From Gyrodactylus bullatarudis (lineage: Eukaryota; Platyhelminthes; Monogenea; Gyrodactylidea; Gyrodactylidae): DNA of 64,000 nucleotides. Where the stretch lies: assembly GCA_012064415.1 (NCBI GenBank), contig SSNU01000018.1:184083-248082 (forward strand). Direction: 5' to 3'. Below, in pieces: positions 30,273 through 44,470 of the stretch; positions within the stretch are counted from its first letter, which is position 1; every line of letters starts with the position of its first letter. The position numbers and the translations under genes were made by a program. Under the pieces are notes generated by a model, which had not been told where the DNA came from, ran no database searches, and worked only from the letters and a program-made list of their open reading frames with translations.

Positions 30273-32390
30273 CAAACATTATGCCCAAGAGTTTTCATCC
30301 GAATTTCTATTATTACATCATAATAATAATAATGAGACTATCACATTGATGTTTTTGTGCTCGAATTGAAAGATTTATGTAACATGTTTTTTTTCCATTC
30401 ATAGTACGGGTTTATCTGCTTTTCTTTCCCCCTACATATGAGTATTCCAAATGGGATAGAATAAACTTTGGTAGACTATCATGCATACTTTTCAAATGTA
30501 ATAAGGATAATAATACATTTTTATTACATTTTGATGAATTGTACAATGATTCTATGATATAAGAATAGACAGGAAAGAGATTAACTGTATTTATTATCAT
30601 TATATTACAAGCAATGAAGAAGATTTTTATGACTGAGTCTCATTTATGGCCACCTCCCTCTCGATTCCTTTTTCCTTCAAGTGTATCTTGTCAACTCATT
30701 GCTCTATTGTATTTTATAATTATGGAAACATTAATCAAATCAAAGCTATATTCCCTTTCTTTATCCCCTTATAACAGTCACAAGACTAACGAGAGAATGT
30801 CCCAATTTATAACTATTAGACGGCTATAAATCAGAATTGCTGGAGCTTACATAGATTTTTAGGTCTACATTAGCTTTAGAAATGCATTACGGTATCAATT
30901 TAAAGTCACAGTTTAATATTTTTGTCTATGACATGGTTGCTGATTACGAATCAACAGTTATTTTTAGCTCATGAATGATTAGGAATATATTGAATTCCTA
31001 TATTCCATTAAGAGGTTAATTGAAAATCTAAAAAAAATCAAAATATATAAAATAGATGAAGTTAACATGATGATACAATAAAAGACTTTTCTTCAACGTG
31101 CAACGACGTATCAAAGTGAAAATGAAAGGTGATAATTCACATGTTTTTTCAAGTCTTCCGTCCAACCTAGCATTACTAACCGAGAGAGAAGGCAAAGTGT
31201 AGCTGGCCAAGAGACAAAAGTCTAAATGTGTTTATTAACATTTAATATTTTAACAGCTACATAGAGGTAACGTTGAAAGAATGAAAATTAACAACAAAAA
31301 TTATTTCTTCACTGTTTGAATGATTTACTTCCGAGTTTTCTGTCCCTCTCTTTCCTGTTTTATACTTGAATACATAAATCCTGATGGATACACACAGGGA
31401 AACACAAAGAAACTTTGGTTGTTAATTTTTGTATTGATGTCAGAAACCTGAATGGTCCTATTCTCCAGTCTATCCGCATTAACACATTTTCCAACACTTA
31501 ATCAGTAAGCCGTAAAAATATGTATTAATTCTAACTCGCTGTAGATAAAACACATTGTGTGACACTGTACACTCCTACATGTCTCGTCTTTTCATCCTCA
31601 CAGCGTAAATGGATGATGGTGAGTGAATTTTTTTCCCTTTTTAGTTGTTAGTTGTTACCATGTTTTGGCTAGATTTATTGTCACAAATGTTCTTATATAA
31701 CCAAAACCACAAATTAGGTTTCATATATGGAAGAGATGGTAGATATAAAAGGTAAAATAAACCACAAACATGCACGTCGTTACACCAATAATGATATGTG
31801 TTGTCAGTGAAAAGAATATGGTTCCTATGAAAACCAGCAAGGCTGTGACTTAATTTATTTATCTTTTGAATTATAGTTGTTGTTTTTTCAATCGACTTGA
31901 AATTTCAAGGTGAAATTTTATAGTGTCAAGAAAGAATTTGCCCTTTAATTGATAACTTCTCATGTGAAGAAAGAATATTTTCGTATAGACTCACATCAAT
32001 GAAAAAATACAAAGTAATAAATAAATCAAATAAAGGGCCATTAAAAACTATAAATTGTGATCTGAAATGGATCGAATGATATTGATAATTGTATTTTGAA
32101 GAGAGGAAAATAAAACTTTTGGTCAAAAGCGAAATGAATATTCAAAAATGAAAAAATAAAATTTTTAGCTGTCTAATGGCTACAGCGCATCTCTTATTCA
32201 AGGTCAAATTGATATTTTTTGACAGAATTCCGCAATAAAAAGCACTGACCCAAACTATTCTTATGGCATATGCTCTTTTGACTTTATAACTCAAAAGATT
32301 ATGATTCAAATTTGGAAAGATGAATTGAATTTTATTAACAAATTTTTCATTATTTGTTAATTTTGGAATCGAAAAACAATGTAAATTTGG

Positions 32391-32821
32391 TCATTCAATT
32401 GAATAAATACATCCGTAAATCAAACATGAATGATAAAGCATAATATGGTCTGATTGATTGGTTGATTTCAGATAAGAAACAAACTCTTTTCTGGCCTTCC
32501 TACAACGAAATTCAAGGTTTCTTCTGGCAGCCTTTCGAAGTGTTCCTAAACTCATGCTAAGATTCAGTTCATTTGTTATCTGTGAACAATTCTTTCTATC
32601 ATCTTCAATCGTTCTTTTGATCTTACCCAACATCAGGTTAGTAATTTAAGTTTTGGTATACAAACAACCAGGCAATTTTGGTTCTTGAGCTCAGAAAGCT
32701 CTTTCAAACGATCCGATTTCCCTGACCAATTCAGTGATTCGTACGAATCCCTGCTTTCACACAAGTCACGGTAACATACATATAATGATAATTTGGGTTG
32801 AATATTTTTGGTCGATTTCAT
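32391..32821 (-). pseudogene. Possible Tc1/mariner transposase remnant (DNA-binding part)
   Basis: Two adjacent minus-strand frames. The right-hand one (32821-32633) is KSDRLKELSELKNQNC-like. The left one (32633-32391) reads IKRTIEDDRKNCSQITNELN, SMSLGTLRKAARRN and CRKARKEFVSYLK, which has the spacing of the paired helix-turn-helix region of Tc1-type transposases (I...D......I...L....S..T+R+, then RK+R+). No DDE catalytic region or terminal repeats were found. Assignment is tentative. Confidence 0.3.
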
Positions 32822-35800
32822 GGACCAATGAGAATCGAGGAAAGCTCGTGGGAGAATATCACGTTATTGTTCACCCTGATTCAATCTAAACTCCATAAGA
32901 AATGAGATTTATTTATTTTCAATTTATACAAATGAACTGATCTCCCTATCTATCCCCTTTTAATTTATTTCTTCTCACTTTACAGGACTTTTACCTGTAT
33001 AAAATATTTTTTAACCAACAATATTTTCCGATTAAAAAATTCAGTTTTTGAAATACGAATCTAAAAACAAAAATATAATGAGATATGTAGAAAGATAAAG
33101 CAAAATTAGAAATTCATGTCTTGTCATAAATTTGAATAATTCACTCATATTTTCTGAGGTGACTTGAGAAAAATTTTACCTTGTTCTCTCTCTCTATAAA
33201 TTTCATGACTGTGTCGTACATATGCATCGAGATCAACTGAAATAATACTAATAATGCAGTTTGAATCTATATTCTGTATCTATATCAGTTCAATAATCAT
33301 TCTCAATTAATATTATACACTGATATTTGTGTCAAGATTTGAGGTCAAGATTTTCCGATTTAGGCTTCATAGTTTTAGAATCAAAAGTATGGCCATCAAT
33401 AAATCTTTCTCCTTGGTAAATTTAAATGGTGAATCCATATTTTTTGATCAAATAAAATAAAATTGTTTCGAGTATCATTAAACTTTTGGGCAGAATATTC
33501 TCTCTTGAATAGATTTAAAGGAATGATACATGATTGTAAACTTTTTTTCTACAGAATAATGTTAAAATATTGTCTGATGTCTGAAAATGCATAGATATTC
33601 ATTTATAGCTAAGTTAATTTTTATAAAAAAGAAAAATACTACAGGATTAAAATCGTGTCACCTTTCTTAAGAGTCTTATAACTTGCAAGTTAATTAGTAA
33701 AACATTTATTTATGAACCTAAATTATTTCCATACTATTCACATGGTACACGATGGAAATTTAAAATGCAGTTAGACAATCCTATTACTTGAAAAACTTAA
33801 ATCCAGTCTGGAAATTAAAGAAGAAGAAAAAGTAGTGGAAAGATCGTATTGAAATAACACTGAATAAATTCCCTTTTTAGTCCTTTACCCAACCGAAGAG
33901 GCATTTAGAATTAAGACTATCAAAGATAAGAAGTGATATTCATCCTTTGTCGCATTTGTAGAAGGCAGTCGAGATATGAATAAAACAATAATCTCAATCT
34001 TTCAATGAAAAATTTTAGAAAGCATATTCGTAGAGCTAATTGACATGAAATTGGTAATCTATTATCGTTTGGTAAAAAACGATAGTCGTTTATTCAAAAT
34101 CTCTTAAAAAAGGTGAATCTTTCGGAAATATAATGGCAATATTTAGCTTTTTGTCAAATTCTCATCCTCTTTTCTTTAACAACCATCCTACTTTCAAATC
34201 AATAAAAGTTTTGAGTTCAAAGTTCAAAAAAGGGGGTTTTGGCGCAAAATAGAAATTTGAAAAAAAAAATTTCCAAAATTTTTTCTTCTAATATTGAAAG
34301 TCGGTATCATCTTTAACATATTCGTATTCTTGGTAATCATAGATTCCTAACTTTATTCAGACAAATAACTAAACGACTTTTCTGTTAAAAGCAAACTGAT
34401 TCAACAAGAAATCGATTTTTAATCAATGTGAAGCAGATCTCATATTCAGATATAGAAAAATTTATCTATGAATTTTAGTGATTTCACATTATTTTTACTC
34501 TCTGTGTGAAATCGAGAAAAATTACACAACCCCTCTGGATAATTATTATAAGACAAAAAGTACATTCTCTAGATAATACTGTAATGATTTTTCACGAGAA
34601 ACCTGTTGATTTTACATAATTTTGTCAGAATGAAAAGGAATTTTAGTATTTGATTATTACATTTTCAACTCTAGCCTTGAAATGTAGAAATAAATAGAGG
34701 TGACTACAATTCATATAAAAAATCCCTCTTGATTCGATCGATTTTTCAATGGACTAGTAAAAATTCTTTCTAAATGAAAAACCATAACAATTGAGAAGGA
34801 TCATCTTGAATTGATTTCCAAATGTATAGACTATAGTACTAGGTAGGTTTGATAGTAGAGAAAAATGGAAAGCATACACCTGAAATAATACAGAGTGCAG
34901 ATTATCTCGGCTATTATTGTTATTTATTACACTGGCTGATCATGAACTTTCCATTAATTCAATGAAACATTGGATAAATAAATAAAAAAAGTTTAATATT
35001 ATTGATATATCTTTGCGAAATAGCTTGGATGAACTTTAAAATCCGCCTCGTTTATTCCATATCATGAATTATTTTGCAATCCAAGGAAAGAGTCAAATAC
35101 CCAGATTACATTTTTCATCCGAATCTGACCGATTGATTAAATCATCTCTAAGGTTAAATATTGGTGAATAAAGTTTGAGCAAAGTCAAATGATGAATAAA
35201 AGTTTACACTACCAACGTGTTATATTCGTATTAAGTGTACCTTTTATTTACAACTGTAATGACTCTCGTATTATTATTATTATTATTCGAATGGACGAAT
35301 TTAAAATTGAAAACTCTGCTATCCATTCACTATCGGGAGAAAATGGTATTGTATTCAATTTGACTTTCTCTCCTTCATAACACGACAATATTTGGACAAG
35401 TTAAAGTTTAAAAAAAATAGAATAGAGATGTGCAAAAATTGATTTCAAGAATTTCGTTACACTCCTTTAGGAGATGTCGAAAAGTTGTTCCCTTTGATAT
35501 TTCTACTACACTGTATATATAGTACTTCTCTCTATAGTTTTGAATAATTGAATTTATTATTTCATGAATTATCCATATAACTATGTAGTAGGAATTGTTA
35601 AGCTTGTTAAATAAATTCACTACTAAATTTTTATCAGGTTCTTATAACCGTTATTTTCAATTTTAATGCTAAATCATATTCAAAAATAATTCTTTCCTAA
35701 ATCTAAAATGTGAATTTCTTATTCGTATTCTCAAGGTTAAAGTTAAATTTTCAACTTTTCTGGTAGAATTAACGACTCAAAGCATTTTGCTTAGTTAAAA

Positions 35801-36560
35801 AAGCTCACTTGTGTGATACTAGATCCTCGCTAGTCTAACATTTATGAGGTCAGTCTAATAAAACTTTAATTTCAGATCGAAATTAAATTTTATAGCACAT
35901 CTTGAATTGGTAGTTGACAATTTATTCGCCGCTTCTTATTTAATTATTCACCTGTCATAAGAGACATTTATTACTTTTCTTTTGAAAAAAAAATAAATCT
36001 ACAATTTTTTATGTTGAAAAATAGAGATAAGTGAAATTGATCTAAATATTGTATCAAGGTATTTTTTGTCAATCAAATTTAGACTTGATTTCTTAGACTC
36101 TCTTGATAAAATTACTATCAAAAAGATTTTCAGTGTAATAGGGATATATTTTCAGTCAGTTCTTTAGGAAATCTTAGTTTCCAGTCTGATTTTGAAAAGT
36201 TTTAATCAATTCATATGATCTGAAAATGTGTATAAAATGCAAGTTTTATGGAGAAACGGTGCACTTTTTCCAACTTGAATTTTCCTTTATCAAAAGGTCA
36301 AAAAAATTAATTTAAATTTTCAACATACATAAATTTAACTGAAAATATTTATGATCTGAAAGCCAATTTAAAAGGGACTTTTATTTAAAACGTTGAACAA
36401 AATGTTCAGCTTTCATTGAAAATTGTTCATTCCAATTTGAGAATTTTTTAAATTTCAAATTTTCAATGCAAAATAACACTTGTAAATGATAGTTCTACTG
36501 GAAATGTTGGCACGAAAATGAAGTTAAAAATTTGATCCTACCCTCATGTGAACTCATATT

Positions 36561-36778
36561 TTAACTCTTTCGGTGTCGAGACTATTTCACAATTTTTATT
36601 AAAACCAAAATTTATCTATGAAGATACCAAGTTAATTGGCCAAAAAATATTACTAATACAAGTTCACGTTGTGGGCTTCAATTTAAACTTCAATTGATCC
36701 AGAAAAAATTGGTAGAGTTATGAAGGTTCAACAAAAATTGAAAAAAGGACATATGTCCATCGGTATCGAAAGGGTTAA
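36561..36778. repeat. TTAA-flanked MITE (piggyBac-like ends)
   Basis: The left end TTAACTCTTTCGGTGTCGA and the right end, reverse-complemented, TTAACCCTTTCGATACCGA, match at 15 of 19 positions. Both include the TTAA that piggyBac-type transposons duplicate. The 218-bp unit has no ORF. This is a non-autonomous DNA transposon of piggyBac type by its ends (inference). Confidence 0.65.
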
Positions 36779-38751
36779 GGTTACGCTAGAACTATCGGAA
36801 ATATTCTACGAAATCTGAGTTGAAAGCAAAACAAAATAGGAAAAAATCTGTATAATTCAACTCCAGAGGAAGAAGTCAAAAGATAAGACATATGCTCACT
36901 GTAATAAATTATTATTTTTTCGACAATTCAAAACATATTCAAGATTGTACAAATAATAAAATATTAGTCACAAAGAGTTTTGAATTTTTTTTAAATTACA
37001 GGCTTATCTTTGGCAAATCATACGCCAAGTGTGTAATTATTTCTGCTCCTTTTGTGTGTGAGGATGTGTGTTGTAGGTTAGAAGAACAAGAATGAACGAT
37101 CTCTATAAAAGTATTTCTACAGTATCAACTTGTATCATAAATCAACTCAAAAAACATTAACATTTCTTTGATTTGGTATGCCTTGTTTTGTACAATTGTA
37201 GTATCTTCTATTCTTCATATAGTCAAGTACAGTCTCTCTGCATAGTTATTCCACCATAGGATGATAATAAACTTCTCTCTAGAGGAAAAGGTTTTTTTAA
37301 TCAGATAAAAGAAAGGTATTATTAAATTTTTCAAATTTATGTTTTGCAAATGTAATAAAACAATGTAATTTTTCTCTCTATTCAACTTACGTAAGCAGAC
37401 TTTTTGATTTGATGCCCAATTTGGCCATATTTAATTATAAATACAGTGAAGCGTAAATTTCAGGTTTGTGTAATAAAGAAGAGAATGCAAACATTTTATC
37501 GATGTTTTTTACTCTGTGTAACCCCTTTTTGCCTGGAAACAACCATAATGATTGCAATGAATTGTTATGTTGTAACTGGAAAATAAAAGAGACAAAGAAA
37601 TACTTAAACTCTCATTTAAGGAATAAATAAATAAATTTATTGAATAAGTTGTTAATAAAGGGACTAGAAAAGAAAGAGATAGAGAGCTTGGAGAATGGGC
37701 AATAAACTTTTATTTATGTCAATAATTACTACATTGAAGAAAACACATTTGTCGATCATAAAAAAAAATTAATATTTTTCTTGAAAAATCCTTTGATTAA
37801 CATTGTGTACAATGTACTCATCTGGAAGAGAGGACAAAAATGAAAAGCAGTTGTGATTTAATCCATCAACAAAAGTAATATTTCGATAAGATTCCCTTTA
37901 CTCTCCCTTAAGAATATGCATTGCTGAATGAATCATTCTTTTGTTGTTCCTAAATGTTTTTGACAATAAAAAGTTTAGAATCTCCAAGGTAAGATTATTT
38001 ATTTAACATGATATTCAATCATCCAAGAGACCAAGTAATAAAAATTTGAATAGCTAAAGCTTAGTGATTGATGGATAATTTAGTAAAATTAAGATTCGCC
38101 TATATACTATCCAGTGTAACATGACCAAATTTCACTATTTCTATAAAAAATTTCAGACATTAAGAAAACTTGATAAGTTTGTATAATTGTTGACTTCCGA
38201 TCGAATGAAATAAATTACTTACATCTTGATGAGAAGAGGAATGATTTATTGGTGATAACTTTTGTGTTATTTATTTTGCTTGTTATAACCTGTTGGATGT
38301 ATTTACATTAGTTGGTAATCTTACAACTACATATAGAATGGATAATTTTAGAAATCCTTATTTGTTATTATTTTTATAGTGTCTGGGAATCTGTATATCA
38401 GCATCAAAGAAGATTCTATTTCTAATACACTTTTATAAATTACAAGAAGACAAAGAAAATGTTTACTTACTTTATTCTCGTATTTACTAATGGATGATAT
38501 TTGAAGGTACATAAAAACTTGAATATTTTTTATATACTCTTTTTTTAAATAAAATTGGAACGTCTCATCCCAATTGAAATCTAGTTTTATTAATAATGAA
38601 TTTATTACTTTATAAGGTTGAACGGCTTCACGAAAGTCTAACCATTTATCATTATGAGGATATTGATTAAAAGTGATAAAACAGTAAATTTCTGACGAAT
38701 AAAATCAATCTAAAGCTAGTTGAAATAAAGTTGAGAATTTACTATTTACTA

Positions 38752-38943
38752 TGATTCGAAGCAGTTGAGTGATCATATTTGGGATCAAAATTAGACGAAG
38801 AATTCGAATATGGCCATAAAGATATCGAAAATCTTATTGTTTCCGAAAAAAAGTTAGACTTCAAGATGAACTTTTGCAGATGAATTCAAATTCTTCGTCT
38901 AATTTTGATTCCAAATATCAGTACTTAACTGGTTCGAATAATC
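38752..38943. repeat. Hairpin with ~60-nt imperfect arms
   Basis: GATTCGAAGCAGTTGAGTG...CATATTTGGGATCAAAATTAGACGAAGAATTCGAA is mirrored by a reverse-complement arm ending at about 38943 (…TTCGTCTAATTTTGATTCCAAATAT…GTTCGAATAATC), with few mismatches and a loop of roughly 65 nt. It could be a foldback transposon or a structured transcript. There is no ORF. Confidence 0.7.
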
Positions 38944-41900
38944 GAAATCGATGAAAATTTTGGGTTCAAAAGTTGAAAAAGTAGAAATTTGGTGCATTTT
39001 CGAAAAGCCTAATTTTGGTCGGATTGAATTTTTTTTTGAATATCAAAAACTTATTAGCTCATTCCTTTCTAGAATTCAAAAAAATTATTTTTTTCTGTTA
39101 ATCTGAAGAAAAATATCGAGTTTTTTGTAAAAATAGTAAATTTTCATCTTCATGTCAATTAGATTTGATTATATAATTGAGTTAATTAGAAAATAAATTT
39201 TCTTTTGTACCTCTGTTACTCATGTATAATAAGAAGAAATTTTCCATTTTGACCTAAAAGAAATAAATGTATCTTCTTTTAATAATTAAAAAGAAGTGAA
39301 AAAAGCGGTAATAAATCTTCCTTCCTACTCTATCTATTTTACAAGAGAAAAAAAGAAATAATTCACGAGAATCTTCAAGAATCAAAGGTCGTTAGTGGGG
39401 AGAATTTAGAAAGATTGCATAAAATTTCTACACTTATCATTTAAATATGCATAAAAACACCCAATAATAACACAACCTCTTTGCTGTTCCCTCTCAATTA
39501 ATTCCAAAGTAGGACACAAGACCAACTTTATAGCGTCTAGTAAGATGAAGAAAGAAAAGCAAGAATTCAATGGGAGTAGTAAAGTTAATTTTTGTACTCA
39601 TAAATCAAATTAACTGTGTGTACATTGGAATGACCTAGAATCCTTTTTTTGAAACCACACGTAGTACAGTACTCAATTGTCAAAATTAATTATTCATTCA
39701 TTCCTTAATTCAGTTAGAACTAAATCAAGATTATACATCAGATGGAAATTTGAAAATGAATGTATTTATCTGAAATTTATTTTATTCCTCACAATCTTTC
39801 AAATTTCAACCCTTTCACTTTCATAATTTGGTAATGTATTCTCTAATCTAATTGGTTCTAACGATTAATTAAAGCTAAGTCTGGAGAAGAAACAAAAGTG
39901 AAACGACCTGGAAACAGAATTACAAACTCAAACCCCTCCCTTCTTTTGAGCCAATGGAAGGGCAGAAAAATTTGCATTGTAACACTATAGGAATGTTAGT
40001 CCGGGATTAAGTCTGAAGAGACCAACGAAATAAAACGCTAATCACTTATTTTTTGTTTATTCTCCAACCATCCTTGTGAGTCTAGAATCGAGTAATAAAA
40101 GCTTAGTATTTTGCTTAATCAAGCCTACAGTAATGAATAGAGAATATCTTAAATTTAAAAAATCCGTGCGATTCACAGATTTTAACATAGAGCCTCTATG
40201 ATAGAGGGTATAAATTATTTTAGGCCTTTCGTGAGATTTGCCCTAAATATTTGGGACGATTATTCAGAATCGGAAATTGTCAGTTTTTACCCAGGTCTAA
40301 ACAATAAATGATCTATCTAGGCTAAAAAATCCCAAAACACCTCAAAGAGATATCTAAAATTTGATAAATTAACCGAAATTATAAAAATTTAGTATTTATC
40401 TACTTGTTAGTAGAAGAGAAAACCGAGTATTTTTCTCGATTAGTTTTCTTATCGTCTCGATAGGGTTAACGTAGAAACTTGTTCAATCTACAATTTATTT
40501 CGTCAGCCCAATCTAACTTATCTTTCAGAAGTTTACAAGAGAATTTACTAACTAATCTTTCAATTTTGAAAATACTTGTGTAAACACTTTTAGATCAAGA
40601 GCGATAAAGTCCCGGTAAATAGGGAAAACAATGATTTAGAAGTTGAATCTGATTTTTGAAAAATAGCTATTTTTGAATTTGAATTTTGTTTCCATGATGA
40701 AAAGAAAGAATAAAATTTCTATTACTAGAAAACTTATATTTTCTTTATCTCGTAATAAATAATCTTCTTCCTTCCTGACCCTTTATTGCATTATGGGTTA
40801 TCATTTTATGATCCAATATTTCTTTTCTCCATTTCGGTATCCCTTATGATCACAAATATGATAAGATTTACTTTATTTCAGTACAATTGAAAGTATCTCA
40901 CACAGAGGTCATAATCTTTCATTGTTTCCCTTCAAAAATAAACTGAAAGGAGATACTGTATCTGAATTTTTGAATCTCAAAAAACATGTAAAACACCTTC
41001 AAATCAAAAATCTTATCGAAATCACATTCAAGAAAAGCTCTTTTCATTAATATATTAGCAGAGATTCACTCAAGTCTTCCGCATCAATTTGAATTAATTT
41101 TCAAGATTAAAATAATCTAAAAACAGGAATGGAAATGTGAGTCAAGTTCTTCTTTTATACATTTTAAAAGATTGTGTGTCTTTGAAAAACATGAATGAAA
41201 CCCTTACTTTCTGATTAGAATTCAATAAACCCATAAAAAGTGAATGAATTTACGACACAGATTGTATGAAACCATGCTTCATATTTTGTTGTATTTTCAA
41301 ATGACTCTCATGAGAAAATTTTACATTTGCCACACGCTATCAAGTGTATGTTCTACTTTACTGTCTTTAAATTTTATTTATTTTTACTTATTCATAATTA
41401 GTAAGCAATAATAAAAGGCCTTCCTGAGAAAATAAAACAAATCTTATCAGTAACATGTCTTGTCTATTCTATGATAAAGTTGAGAGATGGAATCTAAGTG
41501 ATGTGAAAATTTTTCTTTTATTTACAGTATTTTATATCAGTGAAACATGATGTGAAGTCAATTTTTAGATGCATCAGTTTAGAATTGAGAATTATCTGTC
41601 GTTAACTAGACCCTTTTTGTCGTATCCAAACAAAATCTAAAAGGAAAAAAACTGTTATAAATAAAAAATCGTTCTTGTAGCTAGCATCCTATTAATGATT
41701 GCTCTATGAATCTAAACGAAAACGTACGTATAGATTGGAGATTGAATTAGACTTGAATTTTATTGAATATTGGAATATTATGAGTTGTATTAAGATGAAA
41801 TCTATGAATTCCCTTGAAATAGATTATTGTAAACATTGTTGAAGGCTAAAGGGTCTTTAGTATGATTTTGTACTTGCGATTTGAGGATGAATATATTTAC

Positions 41901-43847
41901 ATCGGTGATAGATGAAATTCAGTTGTCAATTTTTTAGAAAAAAAGTACAATCTTACTTCGATTAATCATATTTTAATGGTTGATCTTCTTCTGTTAGTGA
42001 AGGACTCTTCAAATTTTTTTACTGTTTCCATTTTTTCAAATAATAAAATATTTGAATTCTTTTTCTTCTCTACACACATTTTTATTGGTTTTTGAAAAAT
42101 TTCTTTGAAGAATTTCATGATCAAAGCTTTTTGATCTTTCCAAATGAAATTTTTTATATTTTTTACACTCTGAATCTATCTGGTAAGCTTTAAATTTATT
42201 AAAATTAATTATTTATTTATTCTACCAAGCCTTGTTGAGATATATTCTTTTACTATACTACTATTCTTCAGATATAAGTTGTATAGAATTCTTGATTTAA
42301 AAAATCAAATTCGTTGGCGTTTTACTAGTTTTGATTTTATAAATTAAAAATTGGTAAAATTTTCTTTTGAAACTGATCTAAAATGTACTGTATAACAGAT
42401 TTTGATTGCAATACAAGATGGACATTTAATCAAGGTGGTTTTCGAGCATTAATGATTTATGATAGGAATATTAATCTATTATACATGATACATATACTTT
42501 TGTGTACACGTTAGTAACATTAGTTTCAAAAGTATTCAAGATGAAAAAGTATTTTTAAAGCTTTGCATACAAGCAAGAAAAAAACTGATTTATGAGACAT
42601 TTATTCATTAGTTTACTGTATAAATTACTGTTTTTGTACAAGATTACTCCTAATAGTAGTGTAATGTGTAGATTACTATTCATTGGGGCATCATCAGCTT
42701 AATCAACCTTCCTCACAACAACCTTGTCAGTATCTCCTCTCTTCTCCTTACCATCTACTATAACAGGAATGTTGAAATTTATTTCTCTTAACTGAAAAAG
42801 CCTAGTCTTTCTCATACACTCACATGCATTCTAATCTTGCCCTAATTATAATGGACTAACATGGCAGATACGTTAATTAGTAGTACGAGTAGTGTATTTT
42901 ATGTAAAATCAGATAAAATCCCTCCATAAGTGAACTGACAGTGATTGATACAAGAATATCAAGAGTATCGGGGCTCACATAGCAGGAAAATATGATGAAT
43001 TTCTTAGGAAAAAAGTAAACTATTATCTCAAGTTTATTCTTTTTAATGACTATTAAAGACGAAATCAAATCCAATTTATGAAGAGATTTTTGCATCTCAC
43101 TTTCAATGTAAACTATCATAAAATATCTTATGTGATAAAAAACAAGATAAACTAAGACTTGACTTCGTTTTCGATGAGAATAATTTCTGACACTTACTCA
43201 TAACTTTTAAACAATGACAGGAACATTTAATCGAAAAATATAATAATAAAATACATTTATACTTTAAAGTAAATCTATTGTTTCAACATTTATTAAAAAT
43301 GCTATTCTTAAAATCTTTTGTTTTTCAATCTCTTGAAATTTAATTGGGCAATTCTAAGCATAACTTTTTCTTGTTTCAGATCTTTAAACACGATCCAATT
43401 TCAAATTTGTTCAGATAAACAGTTCTAAGATTTGCCTTAATCTTGCCAATTAATCTAATTTTTTTCTTTTTTAAATACTAATTTCGAAGTTACTTTAAAG
43501 TAGTTTAAAGTTAAATGCTATAATATTTCATAAATTTATTTTCATAAGGGTTATTTAGGGAGATAATAGTGGTTGGCAGGAGTATTTTGAAAAATGCCGG
43601 GACACACCGGAATATTTTTGAAAAATGCCATGAAATATTTCAATTTTTTTCTAAATCTCTATCTTGATGTATGTTTGCTTAGTTTTTGCCTTGATATCCT
43701 GTTGCCAAGGTATTAGCAATCCCTATGAGGCTACGATTCTTTACATAAATAATCTTCCATCAATCTTATAGCAACCAAATCCCCTAAAAACCTACCTCCA
43801 CACCACTAGACAGCCAATAAGAGGTAGACTTTCTTACTTTAGAATGA

Positions 43848-44470
43848 AAAAATATATGGCTTCGCCAATATCGTCATAAACACTATGAACAAATCGGTTC
43901 GACACATCGAAATTTTGAGGAAATCAAACAGGATCTCGATAGACTCATTGAACAGTGTTATTGCCCCCACAGAGTTGCGAAAACCACTTCTTCCTTCTAC
44001 AGTGTTAAATGGAAAAAAGATGGCTGCGAATTTCAACTGAACTTCAACAGTAAAGTCAACGGATTGTTTTATATAACAAAATTCCTCAACCATTCTTGCG
44101 AAGAAGTGAGTAACCTATTTTTGATTTTTAGACAAAATTCAATGTACGACGAAGTATCATTAAAGCCAAAAGGATTTTCGAAGACATAAAGGAAGTAACA
44201 CCAGAAGACTGCAAGAAAGTCCTTAAGCGCCAGCTTGGTTTTGATGCCTCATATTATTGTGCGTGGAAGAGCCTTAGTGACCTTAGGACAGACAATCAAA
44301 ATGATTTCCTTAATTCTTTTGCGAAGTTGGAATCGTTTCTGGATTCTACACAACAGAATAATCCCGGTACCACAACAGATCTGATCAAGAATGGAAACGA
44401 GTTAGAATCAGCCTTCCTATGCCTGTGTATTTCAGCCAAACAAATGAGCCATACAAAGATTTTCGATAAG
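43848..44470 (+). pseudogene. Mutator-like (MULE) transposase, N-terminal part, interrupted
   Basis: Two exons separated by a 26-nt intron (44106-44131, GTGAGTAACC...GATTTTTAG); removing it restores frame. Exon 1 (KIWLRQYRHKHYEQIGSTHRN, later CYCPHRVAKTTSSFYSVKW, and LNHSC) has the zinc-coordinating Cys/His pattern found before MULE catalytic domains. Exon 2 (VTPEDCKKVLKRQLGFDASYY, CAWKSLSDLR, NPGTTTDLIKNGNELESAF) follows the characteristic MULE 'Y..AW+......NPGT...F' block. Just before the expected first catalytic Asp (the DGT region) the sequence changes into a Penelope-like RT, so the catalytic domain is absent. No terminal repeats were recognised. Confidence 0.6.

Larger units (their letters stand above)
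29552..43840. other. Fourteen-kb gene desert
   Basis: The only coding-like content is a transposase remnant near 32.4-32.8 kb. Short ATG frames (60-80 codons, e.g. at 30614, 31926, 35189, 36892, 42877) are Ile/Lys/Asn/Phe-rich and look like chance. A MITE (36561), a hairpin (38752) and a G-rich block (30252) are listed separately. A possible 15-nt micro-exon, CGTAAATGGATGATG at 31604-31618 between a CAG acceptor and a GTGAGT donor, contains an ATG but has no partner exons that I could find. The block may hold regulatory DNA for Frizzled, whose promoter faces it. Confidence 0.5.

Noticed and set aside
31604..31618. 15-nt micro-exon with an ATG
   Set aside because: CAG and GTGAGT borders are suggestive, but no partner exons were found. 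Such a short match can arise by chance.
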